Part shown: positions 30,525 through 38,375 of the stretch, piece after piece
Position numbering within the stretch: position 1 is the stretch's first letter
Layout: each line of letters opens with the position of its first letter
Source: Actinospica acidithermotolerans
Lineage (GTDB): Bacteria > Actinomycetota > Actinomycetes > Streptomycetales > Catenulisporaceae
Assembly: GCF_018139625.1 (NCBI RefSeq)
Contig: NZ_JAGSOH010000058.1
Location: 1-45,107, forward strand
Reading direction: 5' to 3'
Length of the DNA stretch: 45,107 bases
Notes under the pieces: generated by a model
Told to the model about the DNA's origin: nothing
Database searches by the model: none
The model's input: the letters and a program-made list of their open reading frames with translations, nothing else
Made by a program: the position numbers and the translations under genes

Positions 30525-30700
30525 AGTCCGACACCGAGATCGCCGACCGGCACGCCGATCGCACGAAGGCCGCCGTCGCCGCGCACCTCGACGTCTGCGG
30601 CGCCTCTCCGCTCCCCCTCGACCAGAACCGGCTGGTCTGCGCGAAGTGCGGCAGCATCCTCAAGATCGACGATGCTCAGGCCCCTGCGTTGCTCGAGTGA
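30461..30700 (+). CDS. Small hypothetical protein with a CxxC motif
   Basis: 79-aa ORF beginning MRGAGAGAGSEEERGRRPDY, then a helical LKSDTEIADRHADRTKAAVA and a terminal RLVCAKCGSILKIDD with one Cys-x-x-Cys pair plus an earlier single Cys (DVCGAS). Codon use is that of real genes. Its frame is open upstream to about 30396, overlapping the broken WXG100-like gene, so it may be the 3' half of the same ancestral gene after a frameshift, or an independent gene with a weak start. Function unknown. Confidence 0.4.
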   Translation: MRGAGAGAGSEEERGRRPDYLKSDTEIADRHADRTKAAVAAHLDVCGASPLPLDQNRLVCAKCGSILKIDDAQAPALLE

Positions 30701-30729
30701 CGCGCGGTTCGGAACCCTGAACCGAGATA

Positions 30730-31659
30730 TCAGGGCTCGACCTGGATCACGATCTTTCCGCGGGTGTGCCTGCTCGCGACCTGCGCGAGGGCGTCGCGGG
30801 CCCGATCCAGCGGCATGACCTCGGCGATGTTCGCGCGCAGGCTGCCGGCCTCGACCAGGGCGCTGAGCGCTTGCAGGCGGGACCGGGTCACGCGGGCGGC
30901 GAAGGAGTCGGCGGTGATGCCGCGGGGCAGCTCGGGCTCGGCGTCCTGGATGACGATGAAGCCGGCCCGGCCGCCGTCGCGCACGGCGGTGATCGCCTGA
31001 TCGCGGGTCTGGCCGCCGGCGCAGTCCAGCAGCAGATCGACTCCGCCGGGCTCGGCGGCGAGGACCTGCTGCGGCCAGCCGGCGTCGTGGTAGTCGAAGA
31101 CGTAGCTCGCGCCGAGGCTCCGCACGTAATCGTGGTTCCTCGCGCTGGCCACGCCGAGCACCCGGGCGCCGAGGGCCGCCGCGATTTGGACCGCCGCGCC
31201 GCCCACACCGCCGGCGGCGGCCGTGACCAGAACCGTCTGACCGGCCTTCAGCCCGCCGCGGTCGACCAGGCCTTCGTGCGCGGTACCCGCCGCGATCACC
31301 AGGCCCGCCGCCTCCGGGAAGTCCAGGCGGTCCGGCATCACCGCGAGGCGGGCCGCGTCGACGACGGCCCACTCGGCGAAGCCGCCGCCGCTGGGGAACA
31401 AGGTCCCGTAGACGCGGTCGCCGCGTTCGACGTCGACGCCGCTGCCGACGTCGGCGACGACTCCGGCGACCTCCTGGCCCGGGATGAACGGCGTCGCGAG
31501 GCCGGGGAAGCCTCCGGCGAGCATGCCGACATCCCACCTGCCGACACCCGCGGCACGCACCCTGACCAGCACCTGCCCGTCCTTGGGGACCGGGGTCGGC
31601 GCGTCACCGACCCGGACGCTCTCGATTCCGTTGAACTCAGCCGCGACCGCAGCCCGCAT
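30730..31659 (-). CDS. Zinc-independent NADPH:quinone oxidoreductase-type MDR dehydrogenase
   Basis: 309-aa medium-chain dehydrogenase. The N-terminal GroES-like domain has PKDGQVLVRVRAAGVGRWDV and TPFIPGQEVAGVVADVGSGV. The cofactor domain has VLVTAAAGGVGGAAVQIAAA, with the AAxGGVGxxxxQ motif of quinone oxidoreductases, which lack the zinc Cys cluster. The end is HTRGKIVIQVEP. It probably reduces quinones or enones with NADPH. ATG 31659 has GAGGAG upstream. It is divergent from the sugar importer and shares 243 bp with it that include LacI-type palindromes; co-regulation is possible. Confidence 0.83.
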   Translation of the reverse strand: MRAAVAAEFNGIESVRVGDAPTPVPKDGQVLVRVRAAGVGRWDVGMLAGGFPGLATPFIPGQEVAGVVADVGSGVDVERGDRVYGTLFPSGGGFAEWAVVDAARLAVMPDRLDFPEAAGLVIAAGTAHEGLVDRGGLKAGQTVLVTAAAGGVGGAAVQIAAALGARVLGVASARNHDYVRSLGASYVFDYHDAGWPQQVLAAEPGGVDLLLDCAGGQTRDQAITAVRDGGRAGFIVIQDAEPELPRGITADSFAARVTRSRLQALSALVEAGSLRANIAEVMPLDRARDALAQVASRHTRGKIVIQVEP

Positions 31660-31775
31660 CGTGTCACTCCTCGTGTAGTCCCCCTCCCCACTGCCCGCCT
31701 CCGCGGGAGCCACACCCCGCCCCTGCTCCGACCGGGTGAGACGTCCGATCTCGGCAGTGCACTGCTCGAATACAT

Positions 31776-31791
31776 ATCGAAGCGCTTCGAT
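31776..31791. promoter_or_regulatory. LacI-type operator 1 (16-bp palindrome)
   Basis: Perfect 16-bp palindrome ATCGAAGCGCTTCGAT. The central CG with inverted GAAGC/GCTTC arms is the classic LacI/GalR-family operator form used upstream of actinomycete sugar importers. It lies 127 bp before the binding-protein start. Confidence 0.8.
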
Positions 31792-31865
31792 CATTCATCC
31801 CCATATACGCTGACTGATCTAGCCCCTTGCCGGTCCATCCCAGGCTCATTAACCTGTGACGCGGT

Positions 31866-31878
31866 TGAAGCGCTTCGA
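31866..31878. promoter_or_regulatory. LacI-type operator 2
   Basis: TGAAGCGCTTCGA contains the same 10-bp core GAAGCGCTTC (31867-31876) as operator 1, with the outer bases diverged. It sits 26 bp upstream of the binding-protein ATG, overlapping the likely promoter or transcription start. The two centres are about 88 bp apart. Confidence 0.75.
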
Positions 31879-31902
31879 CAGATGATGCAAAGGAGCATTC
31901 GA

Positions 31903-33186
31903 ATGCGGATCGTCGGGATACGCAGGTCGACCTCGCTCGCGGCCGCCGCCGTTCTGGTGGCCGCCGGGCTCAGCGCATGCAGCAACTCCGCCTCGTCGTC
32001 TCCGTCCGTCCTGACCGTCTGGGACTACGAAGCCGCCGACAGCGCCATGGGGGTGGCCTGGGCGCAGGCGGTGAAGGACTTCGAGAAGGCGCACCCGGGG
32101 GTGACGGTCAAGGTGCAGCTCAAGACCTTCGACCAGATCCAGAAGGGCGGGGCGATGCTGCTGAACTCGTCGAACGCCCCGGACGTGCTCGAATACAACA
32201 AGGGCGACGCCACCGCCGGGCTGCTGTCCAAGGAGGGCCTGCTCACCGACCTCACGCCCGAGGTCGCGAAGTACGGCTGGGACAGGAAGATCACCGGGAA
32301 CGTCGCGGTCACCAGCCGCTATACCAACGGCGTGATGGGCTCGGGCGACTGGTACGGCATCCCGGACTACGCCGAGTACGCCATGGTCTATTACAACAAG
32401 GACATGTTCGAGAAGTACGGCGTCGCCGTGCCGACGACCTTCGATCAATTCGTCGCCGCGCTCCAGACGTTCGCCTCGAAGGGAATCACCCCGCTCGCCA
32501 GCGCGGGCAACGACTATCCAGCACAGCAGTACCTTTACGACCTGGCGCTGATGAAGGCTGATTCGTCGTGGGTGACCGCGTATCAGACCGGCGGCAAGGC
32601 CGACTTCACCGACGCCGCGTGGACGTGGGCCGCGAACACGTTCCAGCAATGGGTGGACAAGGGCTACATCGCCAAGGACACGGTGAGTTCGACCTCCACC
32701 GACATGGGCACCGCGTTCGAGCAGGGCAAGAGTCCGATGATGGTCTCCGGCAGCTGGTGGTACGGCACGTTCGAGTCGGAGGTGAAGTCCTTCTCCTGGG
32801 GCTCGTTCCTGTGGCCCGGCGCGCAGCACGTGCCCGGCTCCGGCGGGAACATCTGGGTGGTGCCGGCCAAGGCGCACAACAAGGACCTGGCCTACGACTT
32901 CATCAACGACACACTGCAGCCCGACATCCAGAACCTGATCGCCAACAAGGGCGCGGTGCCGGTCGCGGCCGATCCGACGCAGGTCACCGACCCGATGGCC
33001 AAGACGCTGATCTCCCAGTACCAGAGCCTCGCGGCCTCGGACAGCCTGGCGTTCTACCCGGACTGGCCGGTGTCCGGGTTCTACAACGACCTGATCTCGC
33101 AGACCCAGAACCTGATGAACGGCTCCTCCCCCGGCCAGGTGCTCAGCGCCCTCCAGACCGCGTACCAGCAGGGGCTCAGCCAGTGA
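31903..33186 (+). CDS. Sugar ABC transporter substrate-binding lipoprotein
   Basis: 427-aa extracellular solute-binding protein (family 1, MalE/UgpB-like). The signal peptide runs to the lipobox LSAC with the lipidated Cys at 26 (MRIVGIRR, hydrophobic core, LVAAGLSAC). The mature protein has LTVWDYEAAD, DFEKAHPGVTVKVQ, NAPDVLEYN, YGIPDYAEYAMVYYNKDMFE and GSWWYGTF, all typical of oligosaccharide binders. AGGAG lies about seven bases before the ATG. The stop overlaps the next start (GTGA). It delivers a sugar, probably a di- or oligosaccharide, to the two permeases that follow; the precise sugar is not evident. Confidence 0.92.
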   Translation: MRIVGIRRSTSLAAAAVLVAAGLSACSNSASSSPSVLTVWDYEAADSAMGVAWAQAVKDFEKAHPGVTVKVQLKTFDQIQKGGAMLLNSSNAPDVLEYNKGDATAGLLSKEGLLTDLTPEVAKYGWDRKITGNVAVTSRYTNGVMGSGDWYGIPDYAEYAMVYYNKDMFEKYGVAVPTTFDQFVAALQTFASKGITPLASAGNDYPAQQYLYDLALMKADSSWVTAYQTGGKADFTDAAWTWAANTFQQWVDKGYIAKDTVSSTSTDMGTAFEQGKSPMMVSGSWWYGTFESEVKSFSWGSFLWPGAQHVPGSGGNIWVVPAKAHNKDLAYDFINDTLQPDIQNLIANKGAVPVAADPTQVTDPMAKTLISQYQSLAASDSLAFYPDWPVSGFYNDLISQTQNLMNGSSPGQVLSALQTAYQQGLSQ

Positions 33187-34073
33187 CCCGCTCCGAACGC
33201 GGTTACGCCTGGTTCATCGCGCCGGGGGCGGCGGCCCTGCTCGCCGTGATCGCCGTGCCCTTCGCGATGAACGTCTACATCAGCTTCACCTCCTGGCACG
33301 GCATCGGCTCGATGGACTGGATCGGCCTCGCCAACTACCGGCGGCTGCTGTCGGATCCGCAGTTCTGGTCCGGCTTCGGCCACAACGCGCTGCTCGTCGT
33401 CGCGATGGCGATCGCCCCGACGTGCCTCGGGCTGGTGATCGCGGCCGCGCTGTTCGACGTCATCGCGGTGCGCTTCGGGCCGCGCACCGCGAGCGTCCTG
33501 CGGGCGTGCGTCTACCTGCCGCAGGTGATGCCGCTCGCGGTGATGGGCGTGGTGTGGGGCTGGATCCTCTCGCCGAACAACGGGGCCTTCGACTCGCTGC
33601 TGCGCGACATCGGCCTCGGTTCACTCGCGCACGACTGGCTCGGCGATCCGCACACGGCCCTGTACGCCGTCATGTTCGTGATGCTCTGGCTGCAGCTCGG
33701 GTTCCCGCTCGTGGTCTTCATGTCCGGGCTCCAGCGGATCGACCCCGCGCTGCACGAGGCGGCCGAACTCGACGGGGCGTCGTGGCCCCGCCGGTTCTGG
33801 CACATCACGGTGCCGCACATGCGGCCCGAGTTCATGGTGGTCCTGCTGATCTGCACGATCGCCGCGCTCAAGGCGTTCGCCCCGATCTACGTGCTCACCG
33901 GCGGCGGCCCCGGCTACTCCACCACGATCCCGTCGTACTACTCGTACGAGAACTTCTTCGAGACCACGCAGGTCGGCTACGGCGCGGCGGTCGCCACCGT
34001 GCTCGCCGCGATCGCGCTCGTCGTGACAGTGGTCTTCCTCGTCGTCCAGCGGCGCACGGCCGAGGAGGGGTGA
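33183..34073 (+). CDS. Sugar ABC transporter permease (MalF/UgpA-like)
   Basis: 296-aa inner-membrane permease with six helices, starting RSERGYAWFIAPGAAALLAV. The ATPase-docking EAA loop is EAAELDGASWPRRFWHITVP near residue 195, followed by VLTGGGPGYSTT, a stretch typical of CUT1-family permeases. The GTG start at 33183 overlaps the binding-protein stop by four bases; the long upstream extension of the frame is out of register with the family. Confidence 0.92.
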   Translation: MTRSERGYAWFIAPGAAALLAVIAVPFAMNVYISFTSWHGIGSMDWIGLANYRRLLSDPQFWSGFGHNALLVVAMAIAPTCLGLVIAAALFDVIAVRFGPRTASVLRACVYLPQVMPLAVMGVVWGWILSPNNGAFDSLLRDIGLGSLAHDWLGDPHTALYAVMFVMLWLQLGFPLVVFMSGLQRIDPALHEAAELDGASWPRRFWHITVPHMRPEFMVVLLICTIAALKAFAPIYVLTGGGPGYSTTIPSYYSYENFFETTQVGYGAAVATVLAAIALVVTVVFLVVQRRTAEEG

Positions 34074-34078
34074 GGCAG

Positions 34079-35011
34079 ATGGCTCAAGCAACAGCCCTCG
34101 AAGACGCCCGCCCCGACAGCCTCCGCAGGCCGCGCCGCCCGCGCCGACCGCGGCGCGTCGGCCGGCAGTCCTCGGGCGGCGGCAGGGCCGGGCGCACGCC
34201 GATCTCGTACCTCGCCCTGGTCGTCCTCGGCGCGCTCGCGCTCGCGATGGTCGCGCCGTTCGTGCTCGTCGTGATGAACGGGGTCAAAACCTCCACCGAC
34301 TACGCGGCGCACGGCCCGCTGAGCGTGCCGCAGAGTCTGAGCCTGGCGAACCTGCAGACGTTCTGGCAGCAGGTGGACTTCGGCCAGGTGCTTGTCAACA
34401 GTGTGCTGATCAGCGCGTGCGTGGCGGTGTTCGCCGTGCTGCTGTCGATCCTGAGCGCCTACGCGCTCGGCATCGGCCGTATCAAGGGTCGCACGACGAT
34501 CCTGGTCCTGTTCCTGCTGGCGAACCTGCTGCCGCAGGAGGCGCTGATCTACCCGCTGTACTACCTCGCGAACCAGTTAGGGCTCTACGACACCCGCCTG
34601 GTGGTCATCATCATCTTCACGGTGATCCAGAGCGCGTTCGGCACCTACCTGCTCTCCTCGGTGCTCGGCGCGTTCCCCCGGGAGCTGCTGGAGGCCGCGC
34701 GCATCGACGGCGCGGGAGTCTGGCGGATCCTGTGGCGCATCGTCGTGCCGATCAGCCGTCCGACGATCACGGTGATGCTCACGTTCTTCTTCATCTGGAC
34801 GTGGAACGAGTTCCTCATCCCGCTCGTGCTGCTGCCCTCCAACCAGAACGAGACCGTCCCGGTGGCGCTCGGCCTCGCGCAGGGCGAGCACATGGTCGAC
34901 GTGACGATGCAGGCGGCCTCGGCGCTGCTCGGCATCTTCCCGGCGATCGTGTTCTTCCTGATCTTCCAGCGCACGCTGTCCCGGGGCATCACCCTCGGCG
35001 CGATCAAGTAG
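34079..35011 (+). CDS. Sugar ABC transporter permease (MalG/UgpE-like)
   Basis: 310-aa permease with an Arg/Pro-rich cytoplasmic N-terminus (RRPRRPRRPRRVGR) and six helices. The EAA loop is EAARIDGAGVWRILWRIVVP, followed by FIWTWNEFLIPLVLL and an LSRGITLGAIK end typical of CUT1 permeases. ATG 34079 lies five bases after the previous stop, within a GAGGAGGGG tract that serves as ribosome site. No ATP-binding subunit follows, so a shared MsiK-type ATPase encoded elsewhere is expected. A strong bidirectional terminator follows. Confidence 0.92.
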   Translation: MAQATALEDARPDSLRRPRRPRRPRRVGRQSSGGGRAGRTPISYLALVVLGALALAMVAPFVLVVMNGVKTSTDYAAHGPLSVPQSLSLANLQTFWQQVDFGQVLVNSVLISACVAVFAVLLSILSAYALGIGRIKGRTTILVLFLLANLLPQEALIYPLYYLANQLGLYDTRLVVIIIFTVIQSAFGTYLLSSVLGAFPRELLEAARIDGAGVWRILWRIVVPISRPTITVMLTFFFIWTWNEFLIPLVLLPSNQNETVPVALGLAQGEHMVDVTMQAASALLGIFPAIVFFLIFQRTLSRGITLGAIK

Positions 35012-35047
35012 CACCGTCGCCGGACGCACGTCGCGGAGCAGTACCCG

Positions 35048-35082
35048 GTGTGCCCCCGGCCGATCCACGGCCGGGGGCACAC
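35048..35082. terminator. Bidirectional terminator between importer and gnd
   Basis: Perfect 14-bp arms GTGTGCCCCCGGCC (35048-35061) and GGCCGGGGGCACAC (35069-35082) with a 7-base loop, located between two convergent operons 37 bp after the permease stop and 22 bp after the gnd stop. It is the strongest hairpin in the window. Confidence 0.85.
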
Positions 35083-35103
35083 TGCGCGTCCGAGCATCCG
35101 CCC

Positions 35104-36570
35104 CTACTTGTCCACCCTCTGCTCGCTCATGTCGCCCGCCCAGAGCGTGTGGAAGGTGCCCTCCCGGTCCACGCGCTGGTAGGTGTGCGCGCCGAAGTCG
35201 TCGCGCAGGCACTGGATGAGCGCGGCGGGCAGCCGCGGGCGGCGCAGTGCGTCGAGGTAGGCGAGCGAGGAGGAGAAGGTCGGGGTCGGGATCCCGGCGC
35301 GCACCGCGGCGGCGATGACCCGCCGCCAGCTCTCGACGCCTGCCGCGACCGCGTCCGCGAAGTACGGCGCGACGAGCAGGCTCTCCAGGCCCGGAGTCTC
35401 CTCGTAGGCGGCTCGGATCCGGTCCAGGAACCGCGCCCGGATGATGCAGCCGCCGCGCCAGATCGTGGCCATCGCGCCGCGGTCGATGTCCCAGCCGTAC
35501 TCCTCGCTGCCGGCCTGGATGTGGTCGAAGCCCTGCGCGTAGGCGACGATCTTCGAGGCGTACAGCGCGTTGCGCACGTCCTCGACGAACTGCTTGGGGT
35601 CCTCGACCACGCCGGCCGGGTCGACGTCGCCGGCCCGGCCCTCGAACGTGCGCTGCGCGGCCTGGCGCTGGTCGACGTGGCCGGAGAGCGAGCGGGCGAA
35701 GGTGGCCTCGGCGATACCCGTGATCGGGATGCCCAGGTCCAGGGCGCTCTGCACGGTCCAGCGCCCGGTGCCCTTCTGCTCGGCCCGGTCGGCGACCACG
35801 TCGATGAACGGCTTGCCGGTGGACCGGTCCTCGTGCGAGAGCACGTCGGCGGTGATCTCGATCAGGAACGACTCGAGCTCGCCGCGGTTCCACTCGCGGA
35901 AGATCGCCGCGATGTGCCCGGGGCTCACGCCGAGCCCGGAGCGCAGCAGGTCGTAGGACTCGGCGATCAGCTGCATGTCGGCGTACTCGATGCCGTTGTG
36001 CACCATCTTCACGAAGTGGCCGGCGCCGTCCGGCCCGACGTGCACCGCGCAGGGCACGCCGTCGACCTGCGCCGCGATCTTCTCGAAGATCGGGCCGAGC
36101 GTGCGGTAGGCCTCGACCGATCCGCCGGGCATGATGCTCGGGCCGTTCAGGGCACCCTCCTCGCCGCCGGAGACGCCGGTTCCCACGAAGTGCAGGCCCT
36201 TCGCCGCCAGGTCCTTCTCCCGCCGGATCGTGTCGGTGTAGTGCGTGTTCCCGCAGTCGATCACGATGTCGCCCGGTTCGAGCAGGCCCGTCAGCTCCTC
36301 GATCACCGCGTCGGTGGCCGCGCCCGCCTTGACCATCACGATCACCGCGCGCGGCCGGGTGAGCGAGGCGACGAACTCCTCCATCGACTCGGACGGCACG
36401 AAGTCGCCCTCGTCGCCGTGCTCGGCCATCAGGCTGCGGGTGCGCTCCACGCTGCGGTTGTGCAGCGCCACGGTGAACCCGTTGCGGGCGAGGTTGCGCG
36501 CGAGGTTGCGGCCCATCACCGAGAGCCCGGTGACGCCGATCTGGGCGCGGGCATCAGCTTGCGTGGTCAT
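35104..36570 (-). CDS. gnd: 6-phosphogluconate dehydrogenase, decarboxylating
   Basis: 488-aa cytosolic enzyme oxidising 6-phosphogluconate to ribulose 5-phosphate with CO2 release and NADP reduction (oxidative pentose phosphate pathway). The cofactor loop is IGVTGLSVMGRNLARNLARN. The substrate region includes FVGTGVSGGEEGALNGPSIM and GAGHFVKMVHNGIEYADMQL (catalytic Lys in HFVKMVHNGIEY), and the C-terminal helical dimer domain ends TYQRVDREGTFHTLWAGD. The length is that of the long dimeric form. ATG 36570 has AGGAGG nine bases upstream. Single-gene unit, convergent with the sugar importer. Confidence 0.95.
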   Translation of the reverse strand: MTTQADARAQIGVTGLSVMGRNLARNLARNGFTVALHNRSVERTRSLMAEHGDEGDFVPSESMEEFVASLTRPRAVIVMVKAGAATDAVIEELTGLLEPGDIVIDCGNTHYTDTIRREKDLAAKGLHFVGTGVSGGEEGALNGPSIMPGGSVEAYRTLGPIFEKIAAQVDGVPCAVHVGPDGAGHFVKMVHNGIEYADMQLIAESYDLLRSGLGVSPGHIAAIFREWNRGELESFLIEITADVLSHEDRSTGKPFIDVVADRAEQKGTGRWTVQSALDLGIPITGIAEATFARSLSGHVDQRQAAQRTFEGRAGDVDPAGVVEDPKQFVEDVRNALYASKIVAYAQGFDHIQAGSEEYGWDIDRGAMATIWRGGCIIRARFLDRIRAAYEETPGLESLLVAPYFADAVAAGVESWRRVIAAAVRAGIPTPTFSSSLAYLDALRRPRLPAALIQCLRDDFGAHTYQRVDREGTFHTLWAGDMSEQRVDK

Positions 36571-36673
36571 CTGCGAAGCCTCCTGGGGTTCTTCTGGATA
36601 GCGTTGCCTGCTCGCGGCGGCGACGCCCTCCAGCCTGCGCCCCGGAGCGCCGATCCGCACGTCAGCACGCCGT

Positions 36674-36707
36674 GCCCCGATCGGGCCGGGTCATGCCCGA
36701 TCGGGGC
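36674..36707 (-). terminator. Terminator of the TetR-linked oxidoreductase gene
   Basis: Perfect 12-bp arms GCCCCGATCGGG (36674-36685) and CCCGATCGGGGC (36696-36707) with a 10-base loop, starting 14 bases past the stop codon on the minus strand. Confidence 0.8.
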
Positions 36708-36721
36708 CGCGCGGGTTGCGA

Positions 36722-37645
36722 TCAGAGGACGACCACGATCTTTCCGTGCACGTGCCGGCCGGCCTGCAGCCTGACGGCCTCCCGGATCTCCTCGACGGGG
36801 AAGGTCGCGGCGATCGGCACGGTGATCGAGCCCGCGGCGACGAGGCCGGCGATCCGCTCGAGCTCCTGCGGCCGCGCGTCGGCGCCGCCGGTCGCGCGCA
36901 CCGCGCCGGGCGGGCTGGGGCCCGCGGCGATCGTGGAGATGCGCTCCGGGCGGACGCCGAGTTCGAGCGCCGCCTCGGCGGTCTCGGTGCCGAACAGGTC
37001 GGTCGCCGCGGTCACCCCGTTCGGCGCCAGCGCGCGCACGCGGTCCGCCAGGCCTGGGCCGTAGGCGACGGGCTCGACGCCGAACTGCCGCAGGAAGTCG
37101 AAGGTGCCCTCGGAGGCAGTGCCGATCACTCGGGCGCCGGCCAGCTTGGCGAGCTGGACGGCGAACACGCCGACACCGCCTGCCGCACCGCCGATCAGCA
37201 CCTCGTCCCCCGCCTCCACGCCGATCGCCGCGAGCGCCGCCGAGGCGGTCGCGGCGGCGATGGTGATCGCGCCGGCGACCTCGTCCCCGATCCCGTCCGG
37301 GGTGCGCAGGAGCGTGTCCGGGCCGGCGGGGTCGACCAGGAGGTGGTCGGCGGCGGCCCGGCCGGTCGCGGCGCCGAGGACGCGGTCCCCGACCGCGAAG
37401 CCCGAGACGCCCTCGCCGACCTCGTCCACGGTGCCCGCGAAGTCGGTGCCGAAGCCGGCCGGGAGCGTGATGCCGAACTGCTGCGCCATCTGCGGCATCG
37501 AGGAGAAGATCCAGTCCATCGGGTTGAGCCCGACCGCGGCCACCCGGACGCGCACCTGGCCGGGGCCGGCGTGCGGTTCGGGCACCTCGCGAAGGTCCAG
37601 GACCTCGGGGCCGCCGAACGTCTCGTAGACGACAGCTCTGCTCAT
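36722..37645 (-). CDS. NADP-dependent MDR oxidoreductase (quinone oxidoreductase-like)
   Basis: 307-aa medium-chain dehydrogenase: GQVRVRVAAVGLNPMDWIFS, GFGTDFAGTVDEVGEGVSGF, nucleotide-binding VLIGGAAGGVGVFAVQLAKL and the terminal HVHGKIVVVL. It has no zinc-binding Cys set. The active-site region LNPMDW is typical of the QOR/enoyl-reductase group. GGAGG lies upstream of ATG 37645. It is divergent from a TetR regulator whose intergenic space has two GGGAC-N3-GTCC dyads, so it is likely induced by an electrophile or quinone sensed by that protein. It is a distant paralogue of the gene at 30730. Confidence 0.86.
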   Translation of the reverse strand: MSRAVVYETFGGPEVLDLREVPEPHAGPGQVRVRVAAVGLNPMDWIFSSMPQMAQQFGITLPAGFGTDFAGTVDEVGEGVSGFAVGDRVLGAATGRAAADHLLVDPAGPDTLLRTPDGIGDEVAGAITIAAATASAALAAIGVEAGDEVLIGGAAGGVGVFAVQLAKLAGARVIGTASEGTFDFLRQFGVEPVAYGPGLADRVRALAPNGVTAATDLFGTETAEAALELGVRPERISTIAAGPSPPGAVRATGGADARPQELERIAGLVAAGSITVPIAATFPVEEIREAVRLQAGRHVHGKIVVVL

Positions 37646-37663
37646 GACGCGCCTCCACAGAAG

Positions 37664-37688
37664 GTGATGGGACTTTGTCCTATCACCC
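37664..37688. promoter_or_regulatory. TetR-type operator 1
   Basis: A 25-bp palindrome with one mismatch, GGTGATGGGAC-TTT-GTCCTATCACC, 19 bp upstream of the oxidoreductase start and probably over its promoter. It shares the GATGGGAC-N3-GTCC core with operator 2. Confidence 0.75.
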
Positions 37689-37702
37689 ACCGTACCACGG
37701 CC

Positions 37703-37721
37703 GATGGGACCAAGTCCCGTA
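37703..37721. promoter_or_regulatory. TetR-type operator 2
   Basis: GATGGGACCAAGTCCCGTA, a dyad with perfect GGGAC/GTCCC arms around CAA, ends just before the possible TetR start codons at 37724 and 37733. Position over the TetR start suggests autoregulation. Confidence 0.72.
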
Positions 37722-37732
37722 AGATGGTCCGC

Positions 37733-38302
37733 ATGGCCCGCTGGGAACCCAACGCCTCGCAACGGCTCGCGAGCGCCGCTCTCGAACTGTTCATGGAGCG
37801 CGGCTACGAGAACACGACCGTCGTCGACATCGCACAGCGCGCCGGCCTCGCGAAGAGCACCTTCTTCCGGCACTTCCAGGACAAGCGCGGCGTACTGTTC
37901 GGTGAAGAGCTGATGACCGAGCAACTGGTCACCGCGATTGCCGCGGCTCCTGACGATGCGACCCCGCTCGAAGCGGTGGCGCGTGGCCTCGGCGCGCTCG
38001 GGGAAAGCCTGTTCACGGACGAACGTCGCGCGCTGGTCACCCGAAGGCGCGCGGTGATCGACGCCCATCCGGACCTGATGGAGCGCGAGACCCTCAAGAT
38101 CGCGAGCCTCACCGCCTCGATCGCCCGGGCGCTGGCCGACCGCGGCGTGGCCGGACCCGTCGCCGAGGCGGCCGCGCAATTGGGAGCACTGGTCCTGAAG
38201 TGGGCCTACGAGCGATGGACGGAGGCGGGCAACGAGGACGGGTTCGGCGACCTCGTCCGACGGGCCGCCAGCGACGTACAGGCGGCCGTCCAGGAGGTCT
38301 GA
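37733..38302 (+). CDS. TetR/AcrR-family transcriptional regulator
   Basis: 189-aa repressor. The N-terminal domain reads ARWEPNASQRLASAALELFM and ERGYENTTVVDIAQRAGLAK, with recognition helix STFFRHFQDKRGVLFGEE; the Ala-rich C-terminal helices bind the ligand. ATG 37733 gives the MARWxPxAxxRL start common to this subfamily; ATG 37724 three codons upstream is also possible, and neither has a strong ribosome site. It probably represses itself and the divergent oxidoreductase through the two dyads between them. Confidence 0.87.
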   Translation: MARWEPNASQRLASAALELFMERGYENTTVVDIAQRAGLAKSTFFRHFQDKRGVLFGEELMTEQLVTAIAAAPDDATPLEAVARGLGALGESLFTDERRALVTRRRAVIDAHPDLMERETLKIASLTASIARALADRGVAGPVAEAAAQLGALVLKWAYERWTEAGNEDGFGDLVRRAASDVQAAVQEV

Positions 38303-38375
38303 GGCGCCGACGGCCGCGGCGTGCGTATTGAATAAGCGCTCTGCATCCGGGTACTCGGCCCTCCAGGAGGAGGAC

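Noticed and set aside
31903-35011. Missing ATPase as a sign of a degraded importer
   Set aside because: Actinomycete CUT1 importers commonly share one MsiK ATPase encoded elsewhere; all three genes here are intact.
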